NCBI GenBank assembly: GCA_033977485.1
Contig: CM066998.1
Coordinates: forward strand, 31,001,501-31,065,500
Length of the DNA: 64,000 nucleotides
Direction: 5' to 3'
Origin: Hydrangea macrophylla
Lineage: Eukaryota; Streptophyta; Magnoliopsida; Cornales; Hydrangeaceae
The position numbers were made by a program, and so were the translations under genes. Shown one piece after another: positions 35,109-47,008 of this stretch. The notes under the pieces were generated by a model, which worked only from the letters and a program-made list of their open reading frames with translations, did no database searches and had not been told where the DNA came from. Position 1 is the stretch's first letter, and the number at the start of each line of letters is the position of its first letter.

Positions 35109-35747
35109 TTCGTTGCCAGGAAACAAACCCGATGTCACGACCCAAGTCTCGCTCAGTAAGATATTGTCCGCTTTGGGCCCAAACTCGCACGGATTTGTTC
35201 TTGGGTCACTACCCAAAAGGCCTCTTACTATGGAGACTTGAAACCACACATATATAGCACATTACTTTTCCACACCCAGGCGATGTGGGACAAACTTCCC
35301 ATAGTGTGTAGCCTGCCAGCACTTACTGCAGCCACAAAGGCATCTACAGCAGCCCGCCCACAGCACTAGGGTCGTTACATTCCACCCCCCTTAGGGCCCA
35401 ACGTCCACGTTGGCACACTTCCGGCTGGGTCTAGCTCTGATACCATTCTGTCACGACCCAAGTCTCGCTCAGTAAGACATTGTCCGCTTTGGGCCCAAAC
35501 CCGCACGGATTTGTTCTTGGGTCACTACCCAAAAGGCCTCTTACTATGGAGACTTGAAACCACACATATATAGCACATTACTTTTCCACACCCAGGCGAT
35601 GTGGGACAAACTTCCCATAGTGTGTAGCCTGCCAGCACTTACTGCAGCCACAAAGGCACCTACAGCAGCCCGCCCACAGCACTAGGGTCGTTACACCCGG
35701 GTCTCTCAGTGAGAGCCAAGTATCCTAACCAAATAGACTACAACGGA
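35109..35747 (-). pseudogene. tRNA-Glu copy split by a TRIM
   Basis: Minus strand from 35747: TCCGTTGTAGTCTATTTGG then TTAGGATACTTGGCTCTCAC up to the T-arm at 35701. The T-arm continues at 35132-35109 (GGGTTTGTTTCCTGGCAACG). The TRIM at 35133-35695 lies exactly between. Mismatches in the anticodon stem indicate it was already, or has since become, a pseudogene. Confidence 0.85.
35133..35695 (-). mobile_element. Complete TRIM element
   Basis: Two 247-bp terminal direct repeats (35133-35379 and 35449-35695) start TGTCACGACCC and end GGGTCGTTACA. The 69-bp centre has, on the minus strand, the tRNA-Met primer site TGGTATCAGAGC (35435-35446) next to the right repeat and the purine tract GGGCCCTAAGGGGGGTGGAA next to the left repeat. 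The duplication is CCCGA/CCCGG, one base apart. The repeats look almost identical. It has no coding capacity and would use the machinery of a larger LTR element. Confidence 0.92.
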
Positions 35748-35990
35748 ATTGCATTGCCAATCCACCAAGGATCAGTCAAATCAGTTTATATCCAACAATG
35801 CAAATAAGAAATATAAATATTAGAAAGCAACATAACAAAAGACTTATATAGAACTAAATGTTGATTCACTTGATGCCGAGATCGATGTGCCCCTGAATGC
35901 CAAACCCAAAGCAGCCAATGTCGCTGAAGTTGCGCCTCAGAAATTCGTATTCCTTAACCTTCAATCCACTCTCCAAACGTTGCATTCTCA

Positions 35991-36107
<117 letters not shown>

Positions 36108-36470
36108 TCAAAGCTGTGGCAGAGCCAAGGGTTGGTAAGTGAGTCTGATTGAACCCAATCAAATTTAAAAATTTTCTTTATATATATATACCACCATATG
36201 TTATGAAAATTACATTTTTTCTAGATTGACCCGACAAAAATGAAGGATAAAATGAGAGAATGCAGTCCCATTGATGAATGGATGAATAATTACTTCGTTA
36301 CATACATTGAGTTCTAATGTATTTATAGGCAAACCAATAGTCCTATCATGTAATATTTTGAAAATATAAAAAAATCATCCACAACAGTTGTGAATAAGTG
36401 TCCTTATTTTTAAAATTAAAGCTATGATACTAAAGTTTCTTTACCATTATTTGCGGTATCAAGTTATTGA

Positions 36471-36777
36471 TGTTGGGTTTGTGAAGTCTAATCCACACCG
36501 ATACCGGGGGTTCGGGCCAAAGGTATTATAGGATTTTTTAGTGTAACCTTAGTGGGATATATTATCCCTTCTATGTGTAGTCGTAGTAAGTTGAGTGCTA
36601 TATTTTTAGAGAGAAAACTTGTAATCCTTTCTGTTCTTTTATCATAGTGAACTGGTGTGAGAGGATGTGGACGTAGGCGATTTGGCCGAACCACAGGGTA
36701 TATCTTGTGTCGTGGTTTGTTTGTTTCTTGTTTTCTGTGTGCGTTTGCATTGTGTGTTACAGGTCATATTCGCAATA
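36471..36777 (+). repeat. 5' LTR of the copia element
   Basis: 307 bp, starting TGTTGGGTTTGTGAAG and ending CGCAATA (the usual CA end is mutated). It lacks about 83 bp present in the other LTR between two TTCGGG copies. Confidence 0.92.
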
Positions 36778-36779
36778 AT

Positions 36780-36791
36780 TGGTATCAGAGC
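36780..36791 (+). other. Primer binding site, initiator tRNA-Met
   Basis: TGGTATCAGAGC, two bases after the 5' LTR. Confidence 0.92.
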
Positions 36792-36815
36792 AATGTTGTA
36801 GACTAATGACTTACA

Positions 36816-39800
36816 ATGGCAGAGAAAGGGAAGGTTAAGATTGAGAAGTTCAATGGTTCAAACTTTGCATTCTGGAAGATGCAGATTGAAGATGTGCTAT
36901 ACCAGAAGGATCTACACCTACCTATCGAAGGCACGAAACCAGGAAATATGAAAGACGAAGATTAAGCTATACTAGATCGTAAAGCCCTAGGAACCATAGA
37001 ATTTGTCACCATCGATTGCTTCAAACATCGCGAAGGAAAGACAACAGCAGGGTTGTTCGCAACCCTAGAGAAGATGTACGAAAAGCCCTCTGCATCCAAT
37101 AAAGTTTATTTGATGAAGAAGTTGTTCAATCTGAAGATGGCAGATAATGCTATCATTGCCGAACATTTGAACGAGCTCAGTACCATAACAATCCAATTGG
37201 AGTCTGTGAAAATTGTATTTGATGATAAGGTAAAAAGCCTTATTACTTCTGTCAAGTTTGTCGGACAGTTGGAATGGACTGGTCGTGGTAGTAAGCAATT
37301 CATCAGGGTCCTCGGTGCTAAAATTTGAAGATGTGGCTGGATTTGTTTTGGGAGAAAAGGCTCGTAGGAGATCTTTAGGGGAAGACTCAACTTCTGGTTT
37401 AACATTGAATGCAGAAGAAAGAGGCAGAAAATTGAAGAGGGGCAATAATAAAAATTGGAACAATGGTTCTCGTAGGAGATCAAAATCGAGAATAGGGAGA
37501 TCAAAATCTCACGGGCGTGATAAGAAATCTGCTGATTGCTGGGATTATGGTAAAAAAGGGCACTATAAGAGATATTGCAAAAATCCAAGAAAGCAGCAAA
37601 ATGGAAACAATCAAGGGGGTAGGAACACCGCAAACATTGCTGCAAATGAGGATAGTGATGCCTTGATTTGTGTAGCAGATTCTCGTAGTGAGTCATGGAT
37701 TGTAGACTCGGGAGCTTCATTCTATGCCACCCCAAGCATGGATGTCCTTCAGAATTATGTGCAGGGAAATTTCGAAAAGGTTTATTTAGGTGATGACGAG
37801 GCCTGTAATATTATTGGGAAGGGTGATGTGCAAATTACTCAAACCAATGGGACAGTGTTAAATTTGAAGGATGTCAGACATGTGCCTAGTTTGATAAGGA
37901 ACTTGATTTCGGTTGGGCAGTTGTCAGGAACTGGAGTGGTAACGTCATTCACCACAGATTCTTGGAAGATGAGAAAAGGGGCCATGGTTTTGGCTTGTGG
38001 TAAGAAAGAAGGCACCCTCTATGTCTCCTCGGGTACCTAAAGTAGCATAACAGTGGCGTCGTCTGGAATTGATGCTAGTACATGGCATAGAAGACTTGGT
38101 CACATGAGTGAGAAAGGAATGAAGGTGATGATGAAGGAAGGGAAATTACCTGGGTTGAAGTATCTTGATCTAGACTTTTGTGAAGATTGCATTTTGGGAA
38201 AACAAAAGAAAGTCAGTTTTACCAAGGTGGCAAGGACTCCAAAATCAGAACGATTGGAATTGGTCCATACTGATGTATGGGACCATCTAAAGTACCTTCT
38301 CTTGGTGGCTCTCGCTATTTTGTCACTTACATAGATGATGCTACTAGAAAATTGTGGGTGTATTTCATAAAGCGTAAATCTAATGTGTGTGGTACTTTCA
38401 AGAATTGGAAAGCTTTGGTTGAAAATGAGCCAGGGTTAAAGCTAAAGTGTCTCAAGTACTGTGATGATGACTTTGAGTCATATTGTGCTGCAAATGGGAT
38501 TAGAAGACTGAAAACAATCCCGATGAAGCCAAGACAGAATGGAGTGGCTGAGTGCATGAATAGGACAATCCTAGAGCGTGCGAGGAGCATAAGAATAAAT
38601 GTTGGGCTACCTAAGCAATTTTGGGCTGATGCAGTAAACACTGCCATGTATTTGATCAACAGGGGACCTTCAGTTGCTTTGAATTATGGTTTGCCAGAAG
38701 AGTCCTGGACTGGAAAAGAGGTAAATCTCTCTCATCTTAGTATTTTTTGTTGCACTGCTTATGTACACATTGAACCTGAGAACAGGGGTAAGCATGATCC
38801 TATGTCTAGGAAGTGTTACTTCATTGGCTATGGCACTGATAGTATGGGTATAGACTGTGGGACTTTGAAAAATAGAAAACAGTGAGAAGCATGGATGTAG
38901 TGTTCAATGAGTCTGTTTTGTACAAAGATAGACTTGGTCATCAAAAGGAGACTACTGAAAATTCAGATTTTATTGAGTTTGAGGAGATTTCAGATAAGAA
39001 TGTTTTGAAGACCCAAGATGTAAACATACAACCTACACCACAGGAAGAACCACAGACTCCCCCTCCGAGGAAGTCTACTAGAGTTAGTAAGCCTATAATG
39101 CACTATTCACCTTCAATGAATTTTTTGTTATTAACTGATTGTGGTGAACTAGAATGTTTTGAGGAAGCTTTACAGGTTGAGACCAGGGAGAAGTGGGAAC
39201 ATGTCATGGATAATGAGATGTATTCTCTTTCATCAAACCAGGCGTGGGATCTTGTCCAGTTGCCAAAGGGGAAGTCAGCTTTGCACAATAAATGGTTTAT
39301 AGAATAAAGGAAGAATCTGATGGGAGCAATCGGTACAAGGCAAGGTTGGTAGTAAAAGAGTTTCAGCAGAAACCATGTATTGACTACACATAATTTTTTC
39401 TCCTATTGCTAAAATTTTTACTATCAGATCTGTGCTAAGTATTGTAGCAGCTGAGAACTTGCACTTGGAACAATTGGATGTCAAAATCGCCTTCCTCCAT
39501 GGTGATTTGGAGGAGGTCATTTATATGCATCAACCACAAGGCTATGTGGTGAAAGGGAAAGAGAATTTGGTATATAAGCTTAAGAAAATTCTATATGGGT
39601 TGAAGTAGGCCCCAAGGCAGTGGTATAGAAAGTTTGACATTTTTATGGCAGAAGCTGGTTTTACTAGATGTCATTCAGACCATTGCTGTTATTTTAGGAA
39701 GCTTGCTACATCGTATCTCATATTGCTTTTGTACGTAGATGTATGCTTGTTGTAGGATCAAGCATGGAAGAAATTTCAAATCTCAAGGCATAATTGTCCA

Positions 39801-40681
39801 AGGAATTTGCTATGAAAGATTTAGGAATGCAAAGAAAATTCTTGGGATGAGAATCAGATCTGTGTTGGAACTATCACAGGCAGAATATGCGGACAAGGTT
39901 TTGAAAAGGTTTAACATGGAAAAGCTAAACCAGTTAGCACTCCTTTGGCAAGTCACTTAAGACTTTCCAAAGATCAAGCAGCAGTCACAGATGAAGACCG
40001 TAAGTACATGGCTAGAGTACCTTACGCATCAGCAGTAGACAGCTTGATGTATGCTATGGTCTGTACAAGGTCAGACATTGCTCATGCAGGGGGAGTAGTG
40101 AGCAGATTTATGGAAGATCCAGGCAAGGAGCATTGGGAAGGTGTTAAGTGGATTTTGAGGTACCTTAGAGGAACTAAAGATGTGGCATTATGTTATGATG
40201 GTTCAGACATTCGTATTCAGGGCTATGTGGATTCAGATTTTTGGCAAGGGATATTGACAGCAGGAAGAGCACTACAGGGTATGTGTTTACTTTGGGCAGT
40301 GCAGCAGTCAGTTGGGTCTCCAGATTACAGAAAATTGTAACCATCTCCACGACAGAGGCAGAGTATGTGGCGGCCACTGAGGCTTGCAAAGAAATGGTAT
40401 GGTTGAGGAATTTCATGAAAGAAATTGGTAAGGAACAAGAGGGGGGTTCTCAGTTGTTCAGTGATAGTCAAAGTGCAATTCATCTTGCAATGAATTCAGC
40501 TTTTCACTCGAGAACCAAGCATATCGACATCAAGTACCATTTCATTCACTCACTTTTGGAGGATGGACAGTTCACTTTGGAGAAAATTCATACAAGCGAT
40601 AATCCTGCAGATATGTTTGCCAAGGTGGTCACTATGGAGAAGCTGAAGAAATGTTCAGCTTCTATTTGTCTTCAAGACTAG
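36816..40681 (+). pseudogene. Copia gag-pol polyprotein, broken
   Basis: Starting at ATG 36816 (MAEKGKVKIEKFNGSN), recognisable parts follow in copia order. They are gag; a zinc knuckle with its second Cys replaced by Tyr (CWDYGKKGH, near 37540); protease WIVDSGASFYATP (near 37700); integrase HHCC and core (38080-38700, with NGVAECMNRT); reverse transcriptase ([14 protein letters not shown] near 39475); and RNase H ([12 protein letters not shown] near 40350, [11 protein letters not shown] near 40520). Faults include a stop at 36963, a frameshift near 37255, a stop at 38038, frameshifts near 38300 and 38880, stops at 39305 and 39606, YVDD changed to YVDV near 39735, and a frameshift near 40243. 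The integrase second-Asp region is also lost. It cannot encode a working polyprotein. Confidence 0.95.
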
Positions 40682-40760
40682 AAGACAATGATTTCTCACA
40701 CCAACACTGTTTGTTTCGATGGAGGTGACAGCTGTTTTTTTCTCTTCTCAGATCAGTCTT

Positions 40761-40772
40761 CAAGTGGGAGAT
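40761..40772 (+). other. Polypurine tract of the copia element
   Basis: CAAGTGGGAGAT directly precedes the 3' LTR. Confidence 0.8.
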
Positions 40773-41162
40773 TGTTGGGTTTGTGAAGTCTGATCCACTC
40801 CGATACCGGGGGTTCGGGGGGGCAGGCGCCCCGAGCTGGACAAGCAGTCCAATGCAATTCGGTCCCTAACGGCCCGAATTGCGCCGAATTTTATTTCGGG
40901 CCAAGGATATTATAGTAATTTTTAGTGTAACCCTAGTGGGATATATTATCCCTTCTATGTGCAGCCGCAGTAAGTTGAGTACTGTTTTTTGAAAGAGAAA
41001 ACTTGAATCATTTCTGTACTTTGATCATAGTGAATTGGTGTGAGAGACTGTGGATGTAGGCAATTTGGCCGAATCACAGGGTATATCTTGTGTCGTGGTT
41101 TGTTTGTTTCTTGTTTTCTGTGTGCGTTTGCATTGTGTGTGTTACAGGTCATATTCGCAACA
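40773..41162 (+). repeat. 3' LTR of the copia element
   Basis: 390 bp, TGTTGGG...CGCAACA. It carries a GC-rich segment (about 40818-40900, with GGGGGGCAGGCGCCCCGAGC) missing from the 5' LTR, next to a repeated TTCGGG. Confidence 0.93.
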
Positions 41163-41785
41163 ATTGAATGACACCACTGGAAAAAAAAAACATTTATTGA
41201 ACCAAAGCACATCAGAAAGAGAATGAAGGAAAATAGTGCAGAGAGATTGTACCCTTGGGTCACGTTTAGCAGGCGGATAAAACTATCGAATAGGACAAGA
41301 TAAGGCATCATCAGGTAGGATAGTAATCCTGTCAGATAATCTGTTATGCTGTACTGTGTTTAGAACGTGCTGTATAAAACTGTCGGATAATCTGTTTCAT
41401 TGGGACTTGGGAGAATTGATTTTCTAGTTACAAGCCCTTTTGACACTCAGAATCAAAGTAAGTGTAATGCTATATTTGTGGCAGTGGACCGTAATTTCCA
41501 AATTAATTTAGAATATAGGAACAAAATAAAAGACAGATGTTCTTCTATTAAATTCAATCAATTCCTAATTCTCAATTTTTACTTGTAATCAAATAAAATG
41601 TAAGTAACAAAGTGGCTATTCCCATGTTTAACTTCCAAAAATTGGTCATAGTACGTAAACGAAAAACTATCAAAGCCTTCAAAGGTGATATTGCTTCATC
41701 AGGAGGTATCTGATTCAGTGGAGTCTGGAGTTCTAAAGAGAAATAACTAAATTTAAGGCTCATAAAATCCTATCTAAGTTCAATA

Positions 41786-41947
41786 ATGATATATCCACTC
41801 CCTCAACCACACTCCAAATCACATTCAGCACATCTTGTCCCTTAATTCTAGTGGGTACTATGTAGAACCCACCAAAATTAAGGGTAATCAAGGGTCAGGA
41901 TGTGCTAAATGTGGTTAGGGGTGTAGATGAGATTGTGGGTGTATCAT
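41786..41947. mobile_element. Foldback MITE, TA target
   Basis: Flanked by TA. The ends ATGATATATCCACTCC and GTGGGTGTATCAT are inverse, and the arms continue (CCTTAATT...GTGGGT / ACCCACC...AATTAAGG) to a 9-nt loop near 41862. Confidence 0.7.
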
Positions 41948-41970
41948 TACTCATCTAAGTTTTACCAGTA

Positions 41971-42130
41971 ATGCTAGGGGCACAAACACTTAAATACTTT
42001 ACACAAACACTTTATCTCTTTCTTGGGTGCCACTGTGGGGTCCGATAATTTCAATGCCCATACACTGCAACCCAAGAAAGAGAGAGTGTTTGTGTAAAGT
42101 GTTTGTGAGAGTGTTTGTGCCCTCAAACAT
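41971..42130. mobile_element. Foldback MITE, GGGGCACAAACACT ends
   Basis: TA duplications flank arms of about 60 bp. GGGGCACAAACACT and TTTACACAAACACTTTATCT are matched inversely by AGAGTGTTTGTGTAAAGTGT and GTGTTTGTGCCCTC. It lies downstream of the RING-CH gene. Confidence 0.75.
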
Positions 42131-42521
42131 TAGTCAAATTTTACCCCTCAATCAGAAATGAATGGAATATCAATATTGGCCTGTTCATCATCTAAAATAC
42201 TACTACCTATAGGTCCTATACTAAGAAATAAATTCCATCTTGAAACATAAAACTCGAAATTGTCCAATCCAATCTAGTATAGTTGTAATGCAGCAACTTA
42301 GACAAAATTCGAAACCTTGTATCTTCATGAATGAATAATATGAATCTCTTAGTACAAGTCTATAAGCACGCGAGCCAACACACCCAGAAAAAATGATGGA
42401 AAAAACAAATTGTAACTCACAAAATACTCTTTAATAATTGAAACATATCTACACGAAAAATAATACACAGGCATGAAAAATAATGATGCTTGGTAAATAA
42501 CTTTCTAGTTTGTTCATTGAA

Positions 42522-45500
42522 TCAAAACATATTTACACGAAAAAACCACGGTAGCACAAACGCTATTACGAGGCATGCCATCAAGAAGTTACAAAATGGC
42601 TGTCCTCGCAAACATCCACCGCCCCCATCTGACGACAAGGTAGCATCACTGCCAGATCTCCTATCATTCCATTCTTCCATGAATCTGTTGTCGCCAACCC
42701 CTTTAATATGTTTTGCGGTCTCTCCACAAATTTCGCACTGTCTGCATGAAGTTTAGTAAAATGTTGAGAGAAAATAGTAACTCAATGGGCTTCATAAAAT
42801 TACTAAGGCTTTGTTTGGTTCATGGATTTCATTGAGGGAAAAAATTTCCTTTAGTGCCAAAGGATTGCAGGAAGGAAAAGAAAACATACTGGGAAATAAA
42901 TGAAATAAATTAAATTTTTTGAATTTTTGTGAGTCACGTTCCTCCCTTTTTTCTTAAGTTATATTAAAATTTTTGAAAATTTACACTTTTAATGTTATTT
43001 AATCATGGAGGAAACACAAGGGATTTGGTTTTCCTTCTTGTTCTCCTTTTCCTTTTCTTGTCCATCAATGAATCCGCAAACCAAACAAAGCCTAAGATAA
43101 TTCGCTTTTGAAATTTGAGAAATTTTAGCTTATTTAGTCATACAGATAAAAGTAATAACCAAGGCACTAACTCTTTCAAAATTCTATACAACCTTTAGTG
43201 ACTAGTTAGAAATGAGCTTCCCTAAGATGTGATTAGCAATAAACAGTGTGTTACAGCAGTTGGGGCAGATTAAGGAACTACTTCAAAATCCTGGACTTTT
43301 GTGTATTAGATTGACAAATCAATAATATCTCCATTATGCATATTCATGAGTTCTAAAAAGCCCTTTCTTTCAGCATGACTTGTGTATCTAGGTAACACTC
43401 TTATTTTCACTAGCAAACAGAATTTACAAACTCATGGGCAGAGCTAGCACCTTTCTTTGAGGGGGTGAAGGTAAATAAGTAAATCATGTGTTTAAAGGAT
43501 GCCCCTAATAAAATCAACGAACTTATACATAGTCTTAACCAGGGGCGGAACCAGGATTTTGCCTTTGGGGGTGCCAAGTTACTACGTAGGCTATCTAACA
43601 ATGACACACAGGGGTTCGGGGGCAGTGCCCCTGAGGCGATTTTTTTGGTTCTATTTTTTTTTTGGTTCTAAAATTACTATGTCAGGTTATTTTGTACTGT
43701 TTGAGAGTTATTGGGGAGGTGGGGCGAGGTTTGAGTTTATCATAATGAGTGGTCTAATTGTACAGAATAATGTTATTCTACCCAAATCTTTGTATCTCAA
43801 ATGATTCTCAAACACATATGGTTGAAATTTAGAATTGAAAGAAAGCAATAAAATGATTTAAGGTAATTGAGGGGTAGCACATTTTTTTGTTTAGGGGTGC
43901 CAACAAACAACAAATAAGAGGAATAACACACATACATGTATATTAGTAAGAACATTTTACCACATGTGAGGGGTGCCACCAACAACACAGTTCCAGCCCT
44001 GGTCTTAACAGAAATCTAAAGATGAGAAAAAAGGAAAAGGCTTCTGTATAGTAATAATTGAATAGTCAATACAATGCAAATTTCTCTTATAATCAATTAA
44101 AGACTGATCGGAGATACATATTCCTCTTAAGGGAGAGTTGATGTGCATTGGCGGTAGCTCAAAACTATTCCCAGAAGGGTAATAGTACCACGTGTGCACA
44201 ACTAAAATACTCAATGCTGTTAAACCAAGAAGAGATGGGAATCTGCAATAGCAATTTAATTAAGTTGGCAGTTGTTAAAAATAATATCAAACCTAGATGT
44301 TGAGAAGTTGAAAAACTTCTTCTTCTTTTTTTTCTTCTTGAACAATTAATTATTCATTTCCACGAAGTAACTTTCGCTCTACACTTGAAAAGAGTTGATC
44401 TGACATGTACATTAATTTTCATTGAGGGGTGTACCTATCTTCAATATGCATCATGTATGAGTAAGAAATATACAGTCCTTTAAGGTATTAGGTATTAGAG
44501 ACTCAATAGCTACTAAGGTGTGCTTCTTTGAATATCATTTAGATCAAACAGTTGCTAGTAGTAGTTTGGGTTGGACACAAAGTGTAGTACAGTTTTTTCA
44601 TCGGGGGACAGTCCGTAACTGGATGCTATATTGGCACCTGGCCATGACTAGCATTTAAGTTTTCCCTAAAATGAACTAGGGAATTGCTAATTGCACCAAC
44701 CAAATTTCTCTCTGCACCCACATTGACAACAGGAGATGTTGCATGTACTCCTCGCTGCACAATGTGGGAGTGGAGAGAATTTTGGTGGGGTATGTTTCCA
44801 GATTGTTTTCCTCTGATTTGGAAGAGTTAGAAGTGGGTTCCACTCAAAGTGGGACCATCATTGGGAGGTTAATTCCCACAACATGAACCATAATTCTTAT
44901 ATTTAATCTCTAACCAAGCAAAGGATCATAAGATAACCTCAAATTAATCATTCTTATTCTACATGCACTTTCAAATATACCAACCAGATTGATTTATGAA
45001 TGTAATGCTTCCCCACCAAACATTACTCCACTCGCATTCATGTTGACTACCTGAATCGGATTCATTTGTTTAAAGGTGAAGTTTTAATTCCAAGCAAGAT
45101 ACACAGTGAAAAGGAAGGAAGAATTCGCATATCGTAATGCGGAGAAAGAAAATGCACATTTATTGGTTCAAAAATGGTATGTATTAATATTGGCCAAAAC
45201 GTCAAATTAAAGCTAGATTACAGATTAAGAAGTCTAATATTTAAAAAAAAAAAAAAAATCAAACAAACAAACAAAAACAATCATTATCTTAAACTTCCTG
45301 TGATTCATAGCAAACTACACAATTTATTGATTGTCAACTAATCAGATCTCATTAATACAACTAAATAACTGTAGAAATCAACATAAGGAAGCATAACAAC
45401 ATGAACAGAAAATACAATAATAGAAATAGAACAGGTAAAATAATTTGAGCAACAAGTTCAGAGTAACAGAAAGAGTAAAATTTTACCTATTCCCTCTTAG

Positions 45501-46166
45501 CTTAAACCAGGCCTCGGCACAATGAGAATGAGCAATTCCAAGCTCATCTTTACAATCACAACCAAGCTTAATTAAATCCGCTGTTGTTGTAGAAGTAGTA
45601 GAATAATATTTCCCTTCCGATCGTTCAGAACTCAGATGACATATCCTACAAACCTTTTCTCCTTCCAAATTCTCCCCAAAACACTTCACATCAATCACAC
45701 AAGAATGTTGTTCATCTTCTGATTCTTTAAATTTTTCTTCAGTCACCGCCACTGATTTACTCGACTCCAATTCGTCCCTCTTCTCATTCAAAACCTTAGA
45801 CTCGTCTGATCTTATCACATTAACAGTTTCAGAACCCTCATCATCTACCAAATTGTCAAAATTCTTCCCAATTCCACCACCATATTTAACATCAACAATT
45901 ACACAAGAAGGCGGTTCATATTCTGAATCCTTCAATTTTCCTTCATTCAAGGCCAATTTACTTGACCCCAATTCGCCCCACTTCCCATTCAAATCCCTAG
46001 TTTCTCTACTGAAACCCACATTCTCTTTTTCCTCATCTGTTCTTCTTACCAGAACAACAGTTTCAGACCTATCATCACCAACCAAATTGTTCAAATTCTC
46101 ACCAGGCCCTCTATTAGGCGAGTCAACTAAATCCCCTTTCTCACTGATTCTTAGCCTATCACTCAT
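42522..46166 (-). CDS. RING-CH (MARCH-type) E3 ubiquitin ligase, two exons
   Basis: Exon 1 is 46166-45487 and exon 2 is 42741-42522, with donor AG/GTAAAA and acceptor TTCATGCAG/ACAG. The joined frame is 900 nt, 299 residues. The N-terminal 170 residues are acidic, Ser-rich and low-complexity, with two CVI(V)DVK-containing repeats. The RING-CH domain is C4HC3: Cys173, Cys176, Cys203, Cys205, His213, Cys216, Cys229 and Cys232, with spacing CX2C...CXCX7HX2CX12CX2C, split by the intron before its last Cys pair. A single hydrophobic segment (FLMACLVIAFVLPWFF) near residues 275-294 ends the protein, so it is probably a tail-anchored membrane ligase. The family transfers ubiquitin from an E2 to membrane proteins. 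The 2.7 kb intron holds two transposons. A TATA-like run at about 46676-46690 is a possible promoter. I see no disabling change. Confidence 0.88.
42807..43092. mobile_element. Harbinger-like MITE in the RING-CH intron
   Basis: TAA duplications (42804-42806 and 43093-43095) flank GGCTTTGTTTGGTTCATGG and its inverse CAAACCAAACAAAGCC. It begins 65 bp from exon 2 of the RING-CH gene. It is the cleanest member of the family also seen at 4769-5213 and 30848-31195. Confidence 0.82.
43540..44001. mobile_element. Non-autonomous hAT-type transposon in the RING-CH intron
   Basis: A perfect 8-bp duplication GTCTTAAC (43532-43539 and 44002-44009) flanks ends CAGGGGCGGAAC and CAGGGCTGGAAC (inverse of the right end). 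The size is 462 bp. CAGGG-type ends with an 8-bp target are characteristic of hAT elements. No transposase is present. Confidence 0.9.
44010..45486. other. Rest of the RING-CH intron
   Basis: AT-rich intronic DNA with an A-run near 45243-45258. No exon, repeat pair or RNA gene was recognised on either strand. Confidence 0.5.
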
Positions 46167-46719
46167 AATTTTTCCCCAAACTGATCAGTCCTAAAAACAA
46201 TGGCACAGTCCAAACAATATACATAAATATGACTATATAGCTGCCATTAATATATCTTAAAATTGCAATCCATAAACAAATTGGGCAACCTCAATTCCCT
46301 AATCAGTCACAAACATTCAATTTCAAAGCATTTTGAGAATTTAATCATCAACTCAATTGAAGGAATAAACAAATAATCAAGTCGTTGAAAATCCGAACCT
46401 TATTCGACTTTTGGGATAAATTCAAATATGTAGTTCACCCAATCAATCACACTTCATTGATTTCATCGATTCCACACGTAGATTTGACAAAACCAACAAT
46501 CGAGAATTGTGAAGAACAAGGACAGTTTGTTTACTTTAGAGCAGCAATAATAAATCAAAAAGGGTTTTGGTTTTTGAGATCAAAGGGGTTGGACCGTTGG
46601 TTATAGTTCAACTACAGGCTACAGCAAACGCCATTTTTTTTTTGCGCTAGGACTTGATCACTACAATGAGAGAGATATATAAATATATATACATATATAC
46701 ACACTAAATATTCCGGGTA
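46167..46719 (-). promoter_or_regulatory. Presumed 5' flank of the RING-CH gene
   Basis: Gene-free DNA upstream of the ATG. A TATATAAATATATA run lies near 46676-46700, roughly 500 bp from the start codon. A promoter here is inference from position only. Confidence 0.3.
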
Positions 46720-46721
46720 AG

Positions 46722-47008
46722 GGTTAAATGCATTTTACACCGTTTTAGTTTATCACCTCCGTAAGTTTAGTCTTGTAATTTAGAATGTGTCAGTTTAGTC
46801 CATATAGTTTCATAAGTGCGTCAAATAAGTCATATAGTGACGAATAATTTTGTCACTAGAAGTAAAAATTTTCTCACAAAAAGTGTTTGAGAGAGGCTAA
46901 AATGACACATTTATGAAACTACATGGACTAAAATGATACTTTCTAAACTACAGGGACCAAATTGACTCAAAGGGCAAACTAAGAGAGTGTAAAATGTAGT
47001 TAAGCCTT
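46722..47008. mobile_element. Foldback MITE, TTTTACAC ends
   Basis: GGTTAAATGCATTTTACAC is matched inversely by GTGTAAAATGTAGTTAAGCC. Inner blocks (GTTTAGTC.. / ..GGACTAAA, TTTCATAAGTG / ATTTATGAAAC) pair as well, giving arms over 100 bp. Confidence 0.65.

Larger units (their letters stand above)
36471..41162 (+). mobile_element. Copia (Tnt1/Tork-like) retrotransposon, degenerate
   Basis: LTRs at 36471-36777 and 40773-41162, tRNA-Met primer site, a gag-pol region in copia order (protease, integrase, reverse transcriptase, RNase H) and a purine tract. A perfect 5-bp duplication ATTGA flanks it (36466-36470 and 41163-41167). Confidence 0.95.

Noticed and set aside
37106..37735. 209-residue minus-strand frame
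   Set aside because: It is antisense to copia gag and protease, which are clearly coding on the plus strand.
42490..42756. 88-residue plus-strand frame
   Set aside because: It is antisense to exon 2 of the RING-CH gene.
45853..46194. 113-residue plus-strand frame
   Set aside because: It is antisense to the low-complexity first exon of the RING-CH gene.
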